13,817 nt of DNA, taken from NCBI GenBank assembly GCA_003024985.2, contig PXIH01S0039110.1; one strand, given 5' to 3'. Below, one piece after another: positions 5,250 through 13,817 of this stretch; the first letter of the stretch is position 1, and each line of letters starts with the position of its first letter. Origin of the DNA: Euperipatoides rowelli (Eukaryota; Onychophora; Udeonychophora; Euonychophora; Peripatopsidae). Made by a program: the position numbers and the translations under genes. The notes under the pieces were generated by a model. It was not told the DNA's origin. It ran no database searches and saw only the letters and a program-made list of their open reading frames with translations.

Positions 5250-8200
5250 CTAAAAAAAAAAAATCATTTTCAGATAAGCAAGTTTAACAAAGAAAATAAT
5301 TGAAAATAGATTACCCTTAAAAGCCATTAATAAATTATTGATTGGAAATATAAAAACACAGATAGGTTATATCTCATCCCAATGAGGATGATTAGGTATG
5401 GCAGAGCAGGACAATCTAACTTTCAGTATCCTTTGATACCATCTGGTTTAAGCACAAAATTTTAGATGTGAAAATGACCAGTTTTTTTTTTTTTATTCCT
5501 GACTATCAGATCTGCAGACTGCTCAACTTTATACCTCTTTCCTTAAGAAATATTTACATCTCTACATGAGCTCAATTGTATCATAATGTAGGGTAACTAA
5601 ATATTAAATAAAGTAGCTACTGTAAATATCATAAAGTCATTGCATTCAAAGCCAAAATATAGCCTCACGTTCATTTATTTCTAGAAGTTATTGACTTTGA
5701 GCCAACGGATACATTTTTTTTTAGAATTTTTAATAGCTTACATTGTAACTAAATTATGTAATTTATGTTAAAAATAAATTTCCATTACAGTACTGCTTAG
5801 TTTATGTAGAATATTTTGAGTAGCCTAATGTAGCTTAGAATATCATGATACGGTATTCAACTATTTTAGGTATCAATAAATACAAATAATATTACAAGTA
5901 TTGGAATGTCCCAAATGAAGGGAAATAACAAAGAATCTATAGGCTAGAACTGATCAAAACAATTATGATTCAAACTATAAAAAATCATTACAAAAAAAGT
6001 AGCCTACTAAAATAATTTAAGAATGATAAACAATCCAGGATCTACACCACCATCTAAAAAGCTAAATAAAGAAATAATAGAAGAAAACCACAAAATTCTA
6101 TAATTTTTTTATACAAAATGGTGAAATTAAAATTGATCTTGTAATTATCCCTATTAATTATGGATAAATTTAAAATATGTACATTAACTGTCAAGGTATA
6201 AATTTCTTTCACAAAAGAATATTGATATCAAAATTCTTATTTTAAAAAAAAAACAAATATCCTTTTTTTTAAGATACAAAGCTTAAGAAATATAGAATCA
6301 ATAAATAGAAATTTGATGTTTTGAATCAAGATGAATGTATCTAAGTGTGTGATGATTGATTATTATTTAAAAAAAAAAAGACAACTAATTCAACAATAGT
6401 ATTTTCATCTTCAAGTAGCCTATTTTAATTGTTAAAATTTTAATATTAAATGTTCTATGCTTACTGGTAATTTGTATGTTTCAAACATTTTAAGAAAAAC
6501 AAAATTATTGATTTTATTACATTGTAGATAAAATCAATAATTATCATTATGATTTAATCTCAGCAGGAGATTTTAACTTTTAAAATATGGTAAAATTGGA
6601 GTTAGGCCTATTGGGTACAGTAAATATATTGGTAGGAAATTGATTGATGATTCAAGATTTAGCAATAATTTTAATGCTTTCACAATCTGAGTCACATAAA
6701 ATTCAGCATTAATAGTAGACTATATTTTTATTTCAAGCAGTATTGTTATTGAACCCTCTTTTAACATCAAACCCATGACATTATCCAATCTAAATTTTAA
6801 ATTAAAATATGAAGTTGTTAATGATGAGCATTGTCAAAACTAACCTAATCATAATTTTCCATCCATCATTAAAAATTAATATTGATACTTTCAATATTAT
6901 ATACTACATTGTCTTTAGGCTAATCACAGTACAATGAAAACTTTAATCTAGGAGAATGGTTTATGTTCAAATCTAATAGCTTATAAAAGAGCAAGCAATC
7001 ACTCACCTTTTATTGAGTGCATGTGTTCAGAGGGTCATTTCAGAAAAACATGTAGGCAACATTTGACTTTTAGAACATTTTTTTTCAAAATATACAATTT
7101 AAGTAAAGACACAAGTTCCAAAGGAAGGTTATACTTTGTAGTTAATTAAATGTAAAATTTAAGTTGCTAAAGTACATTTTAACATTAAAAAACCCACAAA
7201 TTCTGTCTTAAATTGCAAAATATTTTCTCCTCTTTTAGGGATAAATAAACTGACAGTTACAAGTTAATATTATTTGTCAAACTCCACTTCTTGAAGTAAT
7301 CTATCTCAAAAGTATTATTTGGTTTCCAACCAGATAAAAGTGATATTGTTAATCTGTGTCTATTTATTTTTTCAAACAAATATATGGCAAAGGTTTTGAT
7401 GACATTTTGTTGTGTTTAAGGACATTTTTCCATCTTTGATAATATTATTTTGGAGGTATCTTTTTTCTTTAAAAAATATTGTCCGTTTAAGATCTGAAGA
7501 TAATAATTTTTTACATGATGTTCTATTTGACAAAATATGATCAAATCCAAAAGTAAATATTATATTGGATTCTGATGTCTTGGATGTATTCATTTCCAAA
7601 ATATTCAATACAGTCCAGCCGCCAGCCATATTGTTTCAATTAGCCTAATTAGATAAAGATTCTAATTTTTCCTCTGTTTAGTTATATTAAAGCTATTTTT
7701 TCCAAGTCAAAATTCTAGGCCAAAATAATAGTTTATTTTTTTCCCCATTCTAAATTTTATTTTTATTTTAAATAGATTGATACAACTTTTGAATAATTCT
7801 AAGGGTGGTTAATTCCAATATAATGATATTTTAACCTGTAAAAAGTAATCAAAATATATGCATCAATAATTCTCTTTTTAGTTGATTATTCCCTTCTATG
7901 ATTACTGAATGTGTACAAGTATAATCTTGTAAAATACCGTATATAGGCTACTGTATATTTTTCTAAGTATAAATGATAATTCTCTGTTTGAAATATTATT
8001 GATATGTTATTTTTATTAAGGATATGCTTTTTGAATATTTGATATGTAGCCTAATTGTATTAATTTAAAAATAATTCTTGAATTTAAATTTAATATTTTT
8101 GATACAATACAGACAGCAAAATAATGTTGTTTTAATTTTTTTTTTTTTTTCCCCTAAGGTAATTCAATTATTATATTGTATAAAACAATAATCTTGTAAA

Positions 8201-8410
8201 GTTTATTTTTTACTAAAGGTTAGAGATATTTATGCTATTCTATCTTTTATAATTTACTAACGTGAATACTAGAATGGACACAAATAAAAGAAAATTATTT
8301 GTTTGAATACATTTTATTATAAGTTTGTAGTTTTCAACTTTGTATTGTATTTTTTTTTTTTCGAAGAATAAATTTATTTTCAGAGCTTTTATCCCTGGAT
8401 GTGGGGAATG
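5250..8410. other. Long AT-rich non-coding stretch
   Basis: Three kilobases show no convincing gene, RNA or transposon end. They contain A/T runs, scattered TAGCCTA words and one perfect inverted repeat (6503-6542). A minus-strand reading frame of 85 codons at 7629-7372 begins with a well-placed ATG (MAGGWTVLNILEM) but has no recognisable domain. A T-rich acceptor-like sequence ending CAG near 5508 is followed by only a short open frame. Confidence 0.5.
6503..6542. repeat. Perfect 15-bp inverted repeat
   Basis: AATTATTGATTTTAT (6503-6517) and ATAAAATCAATAATT (6528-6542) are exact reverse complements with a 10-nt spacer. No transposon-like sequence surrounds them. In AT-rich DNA such hairpins can arise by chance or replication slippage. 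Confidence 0.7.
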
Positions 8411-8646
8411 GATCAGATTCTGTTATCTGCCCACCAACAATTAACGTTAGGAGGCACGATAACTAAAACATAGTAGCATGTGAAATTAGTACTTTTTCTC
8501 ACCGATTTTAATTTTTTTTTTTTACAGCCCACAACCCAGAACCCTAGGATAATCTAGAGTAAAAATAATCATTTGCTGAGCGCCGATCTGGATGATTTCA
8601 ACTTAATACCCTCAGCCATATTGGTGGGCAGATAACGGAATCTGAC
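8411..8646 (+). mobile_element. MITE copy A (TGCCCACCAA family)
   Basis: The left end CAGATTCTGTTATCTGCCCACCAA (8414-8437) and the right end 8621-8644 are inverted repeats of 24 bp with one mismatch. The interior matches copy B at 12516-12764 over most of its length, sharing TTAACGTTAGGAG, GAACCCTAGGATAATCTAGA, CTGAGCGCC and TCAGCCATATTGGTGGGCA. There is no coding capacity. Using the boundaries set by copy B, the flanks are TGGGGAATG and CGAAAAATG, which differ only by transitions and could be a decayed 9-bp target duplication. Confidence 0.8.
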
Positions 8647-8685
8647 CGAAAAATGCTCTTTTTTTAAAAGAAAAACCATTTTACA

Positions 8686-8713
8686 AATTTACATATAGAC
8701 CTATATGTAAATT
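8686..8713. repeat. Near-perfect 28-bp palindrome
   Basis: AATTTACATATAG (8686-8698) and CTATATGTAAATT (8701-8713) are exact complements separated by AC. It lies 40 bp to the right of MITE copy A but has no counterpart next to copy B, so it is not part of that element. Confidence 0.7.
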
Positions 8714-10090
8714 CTGAGACTTTTTTTGCTGCTAAATATGTTTGTACCACCATTATTTCAGGATACATCAGTAAGTTTGAAAAAAACTACAAATAAAACT
8801 TTGTTAAAAAGTGACAAATAATGTTGTAGTAGCCTATAACTTTTAATGTAATAAATGCGATAAGTTATGACGGATTGGATTTTGAAAATGAGAAAACTTG
8901 AAGTAGGCTATTGATTAAGCTCCACGCTTTTAAACACTTTAAAAAGGTCAAAAAAAGGACGAATCTGCTGCCACAATTATAGCCCTATTATTGTGTAAGC
9001 ACAATTTACAATCTAACATTCACCGTAAGAATTGGACTTAATGGCCATCTAATGTCTACCACTATAAAATTTATTACTGCATGTTTTATGTTCTAATAAT
9101 TCATTTCCAAGATGAAAATAAGGGATATAAAAAGCACTTTCTTATAATTTATAGCCCATCCTAAAATGGAAAAAAAAAAAAAAAAACCTTTAGAGATTAT
9201 CTTGGTACAAATACCTTTGCATGAAAATGTACTTGATAATATTTGTTAAATGTTTGCACATGTGGGTAAATTATGTTATTAATTATTGGACATGTCCATA
9301 TGAGTAAAAAAAAAATTGGAGAAAGAAATGTACTTTTTTCTAGATTCACTGCAGTGGAAGAAGACATGGCCTTAAAAAATATATAACTTTGTGATTGCGA
9401 CAGTCTTTCTTTTTCTGATTGGGAGATTACTGGGGTTTTATTTATTTCTTAATTGTAATGATGTCTCTTGTGTTTTATTCCTATACGGTGCTGTTCATTT
9501 TAAACAACCATTTGGTGCAATAGTATAAATAGTATTTCTAATTATAATTACCCCTCTCCCCATCCCACCCCCCCAGCCACAAAAGTCTTTTAGTACAATA
9601 TCAATTTAGCAGTAAAATGAGGTGGATTTAATGTAGCATTATGTCAGCTTTAAATATCAATTAAAACAATTTTTTTTTTCAATTTCTTAACATAAAACTT
9701 TTGCTACAAGTTTCATACATGTGTTGTCCATTGAAACGGGCATTTTAAATGTTCATACTTAGTGATGTGCTGAATATAAGTTGGGATTGGATGAAAAATA
9801 GATTCATCCACATGACACTCCTTAACAATCTAAAGTGCTCAGTAAATATGTTAGGTTATCTTCACTAGAAATTCCAAATGTGTATAATTTCAATGGTATA
9901 ACATATAGTGTAGCCTAATATTTAAATAAAATAAAATTATTTGCTAGCACAATAAAACTTATAAATATTCAATGAATTCTATAAGGAGTATGATATACTG
10001 TACATTCACAATTGACCGTGTTTTTTAGTAAATTAAAATATAACTTAGCATTTTCTATTTACAGTATATAAAATAGAAGGTATGTGTGAT
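8714..10090. other. AT-rich non-coding stretch
   Basis: I see no gene or clear repeat. There are long A-runs (near 9170-9186), a C-rich tract at about 9551-9575 and a 10-bp palindrome GGACATGTCC near 9288. Confidence 0.55.
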
Positions 10091-10412
10091 TTCTATACAC
10101 TACTAAACACTTGGACAGAGCTGGACCAAATTAAGAAAAGTTATTCTCTAGGAACCAGTGCAAAATATAGGCTACCATTAAACCTGGACACACCACCGCT
10201 GTGCAACAGTTTTTCTAAGTAGTTGGGGTTAACACAGGAATTTTTTCATTCTATACACTCCTAAATGCATGGACCAATCAAGGCCAAATTTGGCATAGTT
10301 ACTCTCTAGGACCCAGTGGAAAATATAGTATACCATTAAACTTGGACAAACACTGCTGCACATGCACAGACAGTTTTTCTTATAACTTGGGGTAAAAGCA
10401 GGAATATTTACA
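10091..10412 (+). repeat. Tandem dimer of a roughly 158-bp unit
   Basis: Copy 1 runs 10091-10248 and copy 2 10249 to about 10412. Both start TTCTATACACTMCTAAA and share, in order, TGGACCAA, TCTCTAGGAMCCAGTG, AAAATATAG, TACCATTAAACYTGGACA, ACAGTTTTTCT, CTTGGGGT or GTTGGGGT, and CAGGAAT. Copy 2 contains the palindrome GCCAAATTTGGC at 10283-10294. No open reading frame spans the dimer. It could be a small satellite or an internally duplicated piece of a larger dispersed repeat. Confidence 0.75.
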
Positions 10413-12388
10413 TTTTGGATGTTCTAAGAAGCTAGGGCAACGTCGGACACTTTACGCTAGTTAGATATTAAAAAAAAAAAAAAAAAAACAGTCTGAAATA
10501 TATGAAGCTGAAATTTAACTTTTGGCTATGACCTTTAGACCAAAATAGGTTAAAACAAGCTAAATTTGAATTTTTTTGGTCACTTGAGATAACCTTGAGC
10601 TGAAAATTTATAGAAACTTAACTTTTTTTTCATCAAATTTTTTTATATTGATTGGAGAAATGTTTTTCATCATAACCAAAGCCAGCTTCCCTCAAGTAAC
10701 TGCAATTAATGTAGTCAAAGTCTTGATCTCTAATGCAAGGAGAAAAAAAATATTTTTAGAATGAAAAAATGGCTGAATATATCATCGTCCATGTAGCAGC
10801 AGAACATTTCTTCCATGTTAGATATACGGGTTTTGCACTTTGTGACCTTTGTATCCAACAAAAATTGATACATATTAACAAATGTAGCACTAGAGATAGA
10901 AAAGTGTGGCATAATTATATAATAGACCATTATGTGCCTAACATTCTGCCTCTGATACATAATAGCCTACCTGAAATTTAATAACAATCCATGTCTTTGG
11001 ACCAATATAAAATCAATGTTAACTTTTTTAGTGTGATGGTTTTGTTGAAACACACAAACAGAAAATGAATTTTAGTTAAATTTAGATACCATTAATAGCC
11101 CACCAATAAGAACAATAATAGTGGTTCTATACCTTATCTTCTCCCTCAAATTGTAAAGGGTTATCTACCAGGAAGCCTGGCAAGTTATAGCCCAGTTGTT
11201 GTTGATTTCAGGACTAAAAGAGTTAAACATAAGCCACACTTCTAAAACATTTAGGTTTTTAGGGTCCTGTTTTTGACAACTGACAGAAGGCCTACAAGTA
11301 ATTTATCAGTATGGGCCTACAAACCATTAAGCTTATTTGGTGAATAAAAACACAATTCTGTATTAGAAGTTCACTGATACATTTCAATCTCAACTGAACC
11401 GTTTTTTATTTCCTTTTATCCTGAGGACAAGAAAAGTGAATTTGTATTGAATAAATTCCATTTCTACAATAATTTCAATTATTCTCAATACTTTATTATT
11501 ATCTCTTTTGTTACTTGCAATTCACAATTAGTAAAATGTTTTGTGGAATCAATAAACTAACAAAGGAAAATACTACATATTCAACCAACTGTTAACTCAG
11601 AAATAAAATTTAAAAGGACCACTTCTGACTTTTAATTGGCTTGATTCCATGTTATCTTTTTTAGGCACAAATTAAAAATGAAATTATAGTCCATTGTTTG
11701 ATATTAAGTAATAAGATAAGATACAAGCCTATCAAATTGTTGACCAATATATAGACTATATATAATATAAAAAAAAAAAAAACTTATTTAAAATCCATAA
11801 AATTTTAATGGATATTTTACAATAAAATAAATTAACAAACAATAATCAATATGATCAATCTGTTGTTAAAAATTACATCTGTCACACACACTCAGAATTT
11901 TTGATAAGCCATCACAAACAGAAGAAAATACTAAGCTTATATTTTTAGTCATAAACATATTTTGTTATTGTTTTTTAAAATTAAAAGGTCTAAAGAATAG
12001 CGAGGTATTTCTTTATGGGCCTGAAATTATTTCTATTATATATTAATCTATTTAACTGTATAACAACTAACCATAGGGGAGGGGGGAAGGAAGAGCGGGA
12101 TCTTTTTAAGTTTCCCCTTTGATTTTTAAATAATCAAATTTTGAATTCTAACGCCCAAAACTTATGTAATTTGAATGAATTATTATCTAAAATTAAGTTT
12201 TATGCAGGCTAGGCCTATACAATATTTTAAAAAAAATTAGGCTTCTAGACCTAATTAATAGTTTACACTCTTATTTAAATTTTTAAATATGGCTGAGCTG
12301 TCAATGAATAAAATCAATAAAAATAATCCCCAGTATTTATTAATTTCTCATGATTGAAATGGATAGCAGCCTTATTTTATTTCTACAT
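10413..12388. other. AT-rich non-coding stretch
   Basis: No convincing gene is visible. An A-run of about 19 lies near 10471-10489, and the 70- and 76-codon frames overlapping on opposite strands at 10730-10981 resemble no family I know. A G-rich tract occurs at 12076-12095. Confidence 0.5.
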
Positions 12389-12460
12389 TCCTAACCTTAC
12401 CCTGAACCCTAGCTGCTACTATTATGCTCCAACCTATGATAATCAAGAGGTGAAATAATC
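12389..12460 (+). repeat. Partial relative of the MITE interior
   Basis: TCCTAACCTTACCCTGAACC and then GATAATCAAGAGGTGAAATAATC match the interior of MITE copy B (about 12633-12690). Between them copy B has only a few bases, whereas this copy carries about 25 bp including CTATTATGCTCCAACC. No inverted ends accompany it. It lies about 60 bp before copy B. Confidence 0.6.
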
Positions 12461-12515
12461 AGGGAGGGAAATTAAAAAGTGCCATGAGGGAGTATTAAAA
12501 ACTATTCAAATATTG

Positions 12516-12764
12516 GATCAGGTTTCGTTATCTGCCCACCAACATAATTAACGTTAGGAGTTGTGCGACAATTAAACGTAGTAGCGTGTGGAATTAGTAT
12601 TTTTTCTCGACGGTTTTAGTATATTTTCTTTACAGTCCTAACCTTACCATAACCCTGAACCCTAGGATAATCTAGAGGTGAAATAATCTTTTACTGAGCG
12701 CCAATCTTGATAATTTCAACTTACTACCATCAGCCATATTGGTGGGCACTGGGCAAAATCTGAA
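12516..12764 (+). mobile_element. MITE copy B with 9-bp flanking duplication
   Basis: The element starts GATCAGGTTTCGTTATCTGC and ends in TTGGTGGGCA plus a decayed tail to TCTGAA. It is immediately flanked by CAAATATTG on both sides (12507-12515 and 12765-12773), an exact 9-bp direct repeat. A 9-bp target duplication with long terminal inverted repeats fits Mutator-like MITEs; Merlin-type elements are an alternative. A third CAAATATTG at 12784 comes from a local duplication, which weakens the argument slightly. There is no coding capacity. Confidence 0.8.
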
Positions 12765-12800
12765 CAAATATTGTTCTAAGTAACAAATATTGTTCTTAGT
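12763..12800 (+). repeat. 19-bp tandem duplication
   Basis: AACAAATATTGTTCTAAGT (12763-12781) is followed directly by AACAAATATTGTTCTTAGT (12782-12800), one base different. The unit contains the palindrome AACAAATATTGTT. It sits exactly between MITE copy B and the 3' terminus of the LINE, so it may be a trace of one of the two insertions. Confidence 0.8.
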
Positions 12801-13208
12801 ATCTATNCAAGTAGCGGGACCTTCACTAGAAATGCTATTCTAGGTCCCTTTGTCAAAAACATTACATTAATAAATAAACAATTAAATAAAATATTGAATA
12901 TACAACATGAATAGATTCACAAATAATGACCATATTATAGGCCTAAATAGTAAATATAAAATTAACTTAATGAATATATAAATATGTACAATAAAATCAA
13001 TAACATATACTAAAACTTTAACCTGTGGTAAGACCAGAATATAAGATAGCTAATTATAACAATAAATTAATGAAAAGGTATTGTCGACTTACCCTTGTAT
13101 AATTACAACAAAGTGGTAAAGCATCAAAGGCCCAAGTCAGTAATATAAAACTGTCTCAAACAGTAACTAATAGATCTCTCTAAAATTGAATTAGTGATTC
13201 GTAAGCCA
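12801..13208 (-). mobile_element. LINE 3' UTR and terminal hairpin
   Basis: This is the untranslated tail of the minus-strand LINE whose coding end is at 13209. Near its 3' terminus, the arms GGGACCT (12816-12822) and AGGTCCC (12842-12848) are exact complements, with a further AGAA/TTCT pairing inside. A stem just before the 3' terminus is usual in CR1/L2-like LINEs, where the reverse transcriptase recognises the RNA end. The exact terminus is uncertain; the base at 12807 is ambiguous. Confidence 0.6.
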
Positions 13209-13817
13209 TCAGTAGCCCGGTAGTTCAAAGCCCTCATGAATCAATCGATATAATTTTTTTTTCAGTAGATGTATTGTAGTGGATCTTCTAATGCTATCAG
13301 GGAGGGCATTCCATAGCTTTGGTCCCAGACAAGCAAAAGATCTAGCTCCCTTTGCTGTCTTACTTTGTGATGTCTTTAAACCAAATGTNGAACTAAGTCG
13401 AGTATTGTGACTATGTGATCCCTTTGTTAATTGCANTTTATTAACAAGGTATAGAGGGGCAACTCTGTTTACTATCTTCCATACCAGTATTATCAGGTGA
13501 ATGTCTCTAATAGTCCTCAACTGTAGGCATTTCAATTTCCTCAAGGCCATAGAGGTACTTGATGGGCCACGGCCACTGCCAAAAACAATTGATCTAGCGG
13601 CCGAGTTTGCAACCACCTGTAAACTATTGGATAAGGTACCACTGCACCCCATCCATACCACATCTCCATAAGTGAGGTGAGGAAAGATTAATGCATTGTA
13701 AATAAGTGTTATATGTCCAGTAGACAGAATCGGTCGCAATCTATATAACATCCTGTTTAAGCCATAACATTTTTTTTAAGCTGTTGTATATGTATATTCC
13801 AAGAAAGAGTGGATACA
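13209..13817 (-). pseudogene. LINE reverse-transcriptase C-terminal region, 5' part outside window
   Basis: This encodes the end of a non-LTR retrotransposon ORF2 protein, the enzyme that copies LINE RNA into the genome. The 180-codon open stretch (13751-13209) shows YNALIFPHLTYGDVVW at residues 18-33, NSAARSIVFGSG at 49-60, an LVWKIVNRVAPLYL block at about 89-102, GARSF at 135-139 and LWNALPDSIRRS at 146-157. These are typical of the region after the catalytic reverse-transcriptase core in CR1/L2/Jockey-type LINEs. The ATG at 13751 is not the true start. Upstream, LSWNIHIQQLKK is readable to the window edge in another frame, with the shift in the T-run at 13770-13777. Residues 106 and 121 are undetermined because of N at 13436 and 13389. 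The frameshift means a dead copy unless it is a homopolymer error. The catalytic core and endonuclease would lie beyond 13817. Confidence 0.88.

Noticed and set aside
5488-5575. T-rich tract ending CAG followed by a 24-codon plus-strand frame
   Set aside because: It looks like a splice acceptor, but no donor follows the short frame, and T-runs ending in AG are common here.
8139-8160. T-run followed by CCCCTAAGGTAATT, acceptor- and donor-like
   Set aside because: Acceptor and donor directly abut with no exon between; this is chance in T-rich DNA.
9286-9300. GGACATGTCC palindrome as a p53-family half site
   Set aside because: A single 10-bp palindrome without a second half site nearby is weak evidence.
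10730-10981. Overlapping 70- and 76-codon frames on opposite strands
   Set aside because: A single CxxC in one of them is not enough for a zinc-binding call; lengths are within chance expectation and neither resembles a known protein.
3604-12095. G- or C-rich tracts as G-quadruplexes
   Set aside because: They are uninterrupted runs or loosely spaced tracts scattered in AT-rich DNA with no four-tract pattern I could confirm; simple-sequence drift is sufficient.
1-13817. tRNA, snRNA, CRISPR array or bacterial operon
   Set aside because: I looked for tRNA B-box words, U1/U2/U6 signatures and regularly spaced direct repeats with unique spacers and found none; the sequence is plainly eukaryotic in character.

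Overview
The window is AT-rich eukaryotic DNA with no complete host gene that I can defend. It looks like an intergenic or intronic stretch of an animal genome, most likely a marine invertebrate. The animal assignment rests on a CR1/L2-like LINE reverse-transcriptase tail, several MITE-like inverted-repeat elements, long A/T runs, no compact ORFs, and an excess of TAGGCCTA-type words. The phylum is a guess; echinoderm, hemichordate, amphioxus and mollusc all remain possible. Three ambiguous bases (12807, 13389, 13436) show it is draft sequence.

Left part (1-2380). A decayed DNA-transposon end with a TACCCGGC minisatellite lies at 53-159, and a small CATG-TAAT repeat cluster at 795-934. A dense 1 kb block follows at about 1037-2110. 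It is built of two tandem arrays: four 95/143-bp units at 1111-1585, and units of about 191 bp at 1680-2130. Between them the block holds ten copies of the 8-mer TGAYRTCA, two exact octamers ATTTGCAT, three CCCANAATGCA sites resembling ZNF143/Staf sites, a CCAAT box and several foldbacks. Just beyond it, 2298-2375 holds three consecutive hairpins. This is the most unusual part of the window.

Middle (2680-8400). The hAT-like ends at 2680 and 5155 face each other. Between them lies a frameshifted LINE reverse-transcriptase remnant on the + strand (4235-4605). At 5169-5249 a minus-strand segment has a polypyrimidine acceptor, a donor and an open ATG next to the donor; it is a candidate exon. Most of 5250-8410 is featureless AT-rich DNA apart from one perfect 15-bp inverted repeat.

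Right part (8411-13817). Two copies of one MITE family (8411-8646 and 12516-12764) share inverted ends reading into TGCCCACCAA; the second is flanked by an exact 9-bp direct repeat. A 158-bp tandem dimer sits at 10091-10412. The window ends in the 3' part of a minus-strand LINE (about 12801-13817): the reverse-transcriptase C-terminus (13209-13751, continuing frameshifted to the edge), a 3' UTR and a terminal hairpin.

No genes work together here. The content is layers of transposable-element debris plus one motif-dense repeat block that might be regulatory, satellite-like or an unnamed element.
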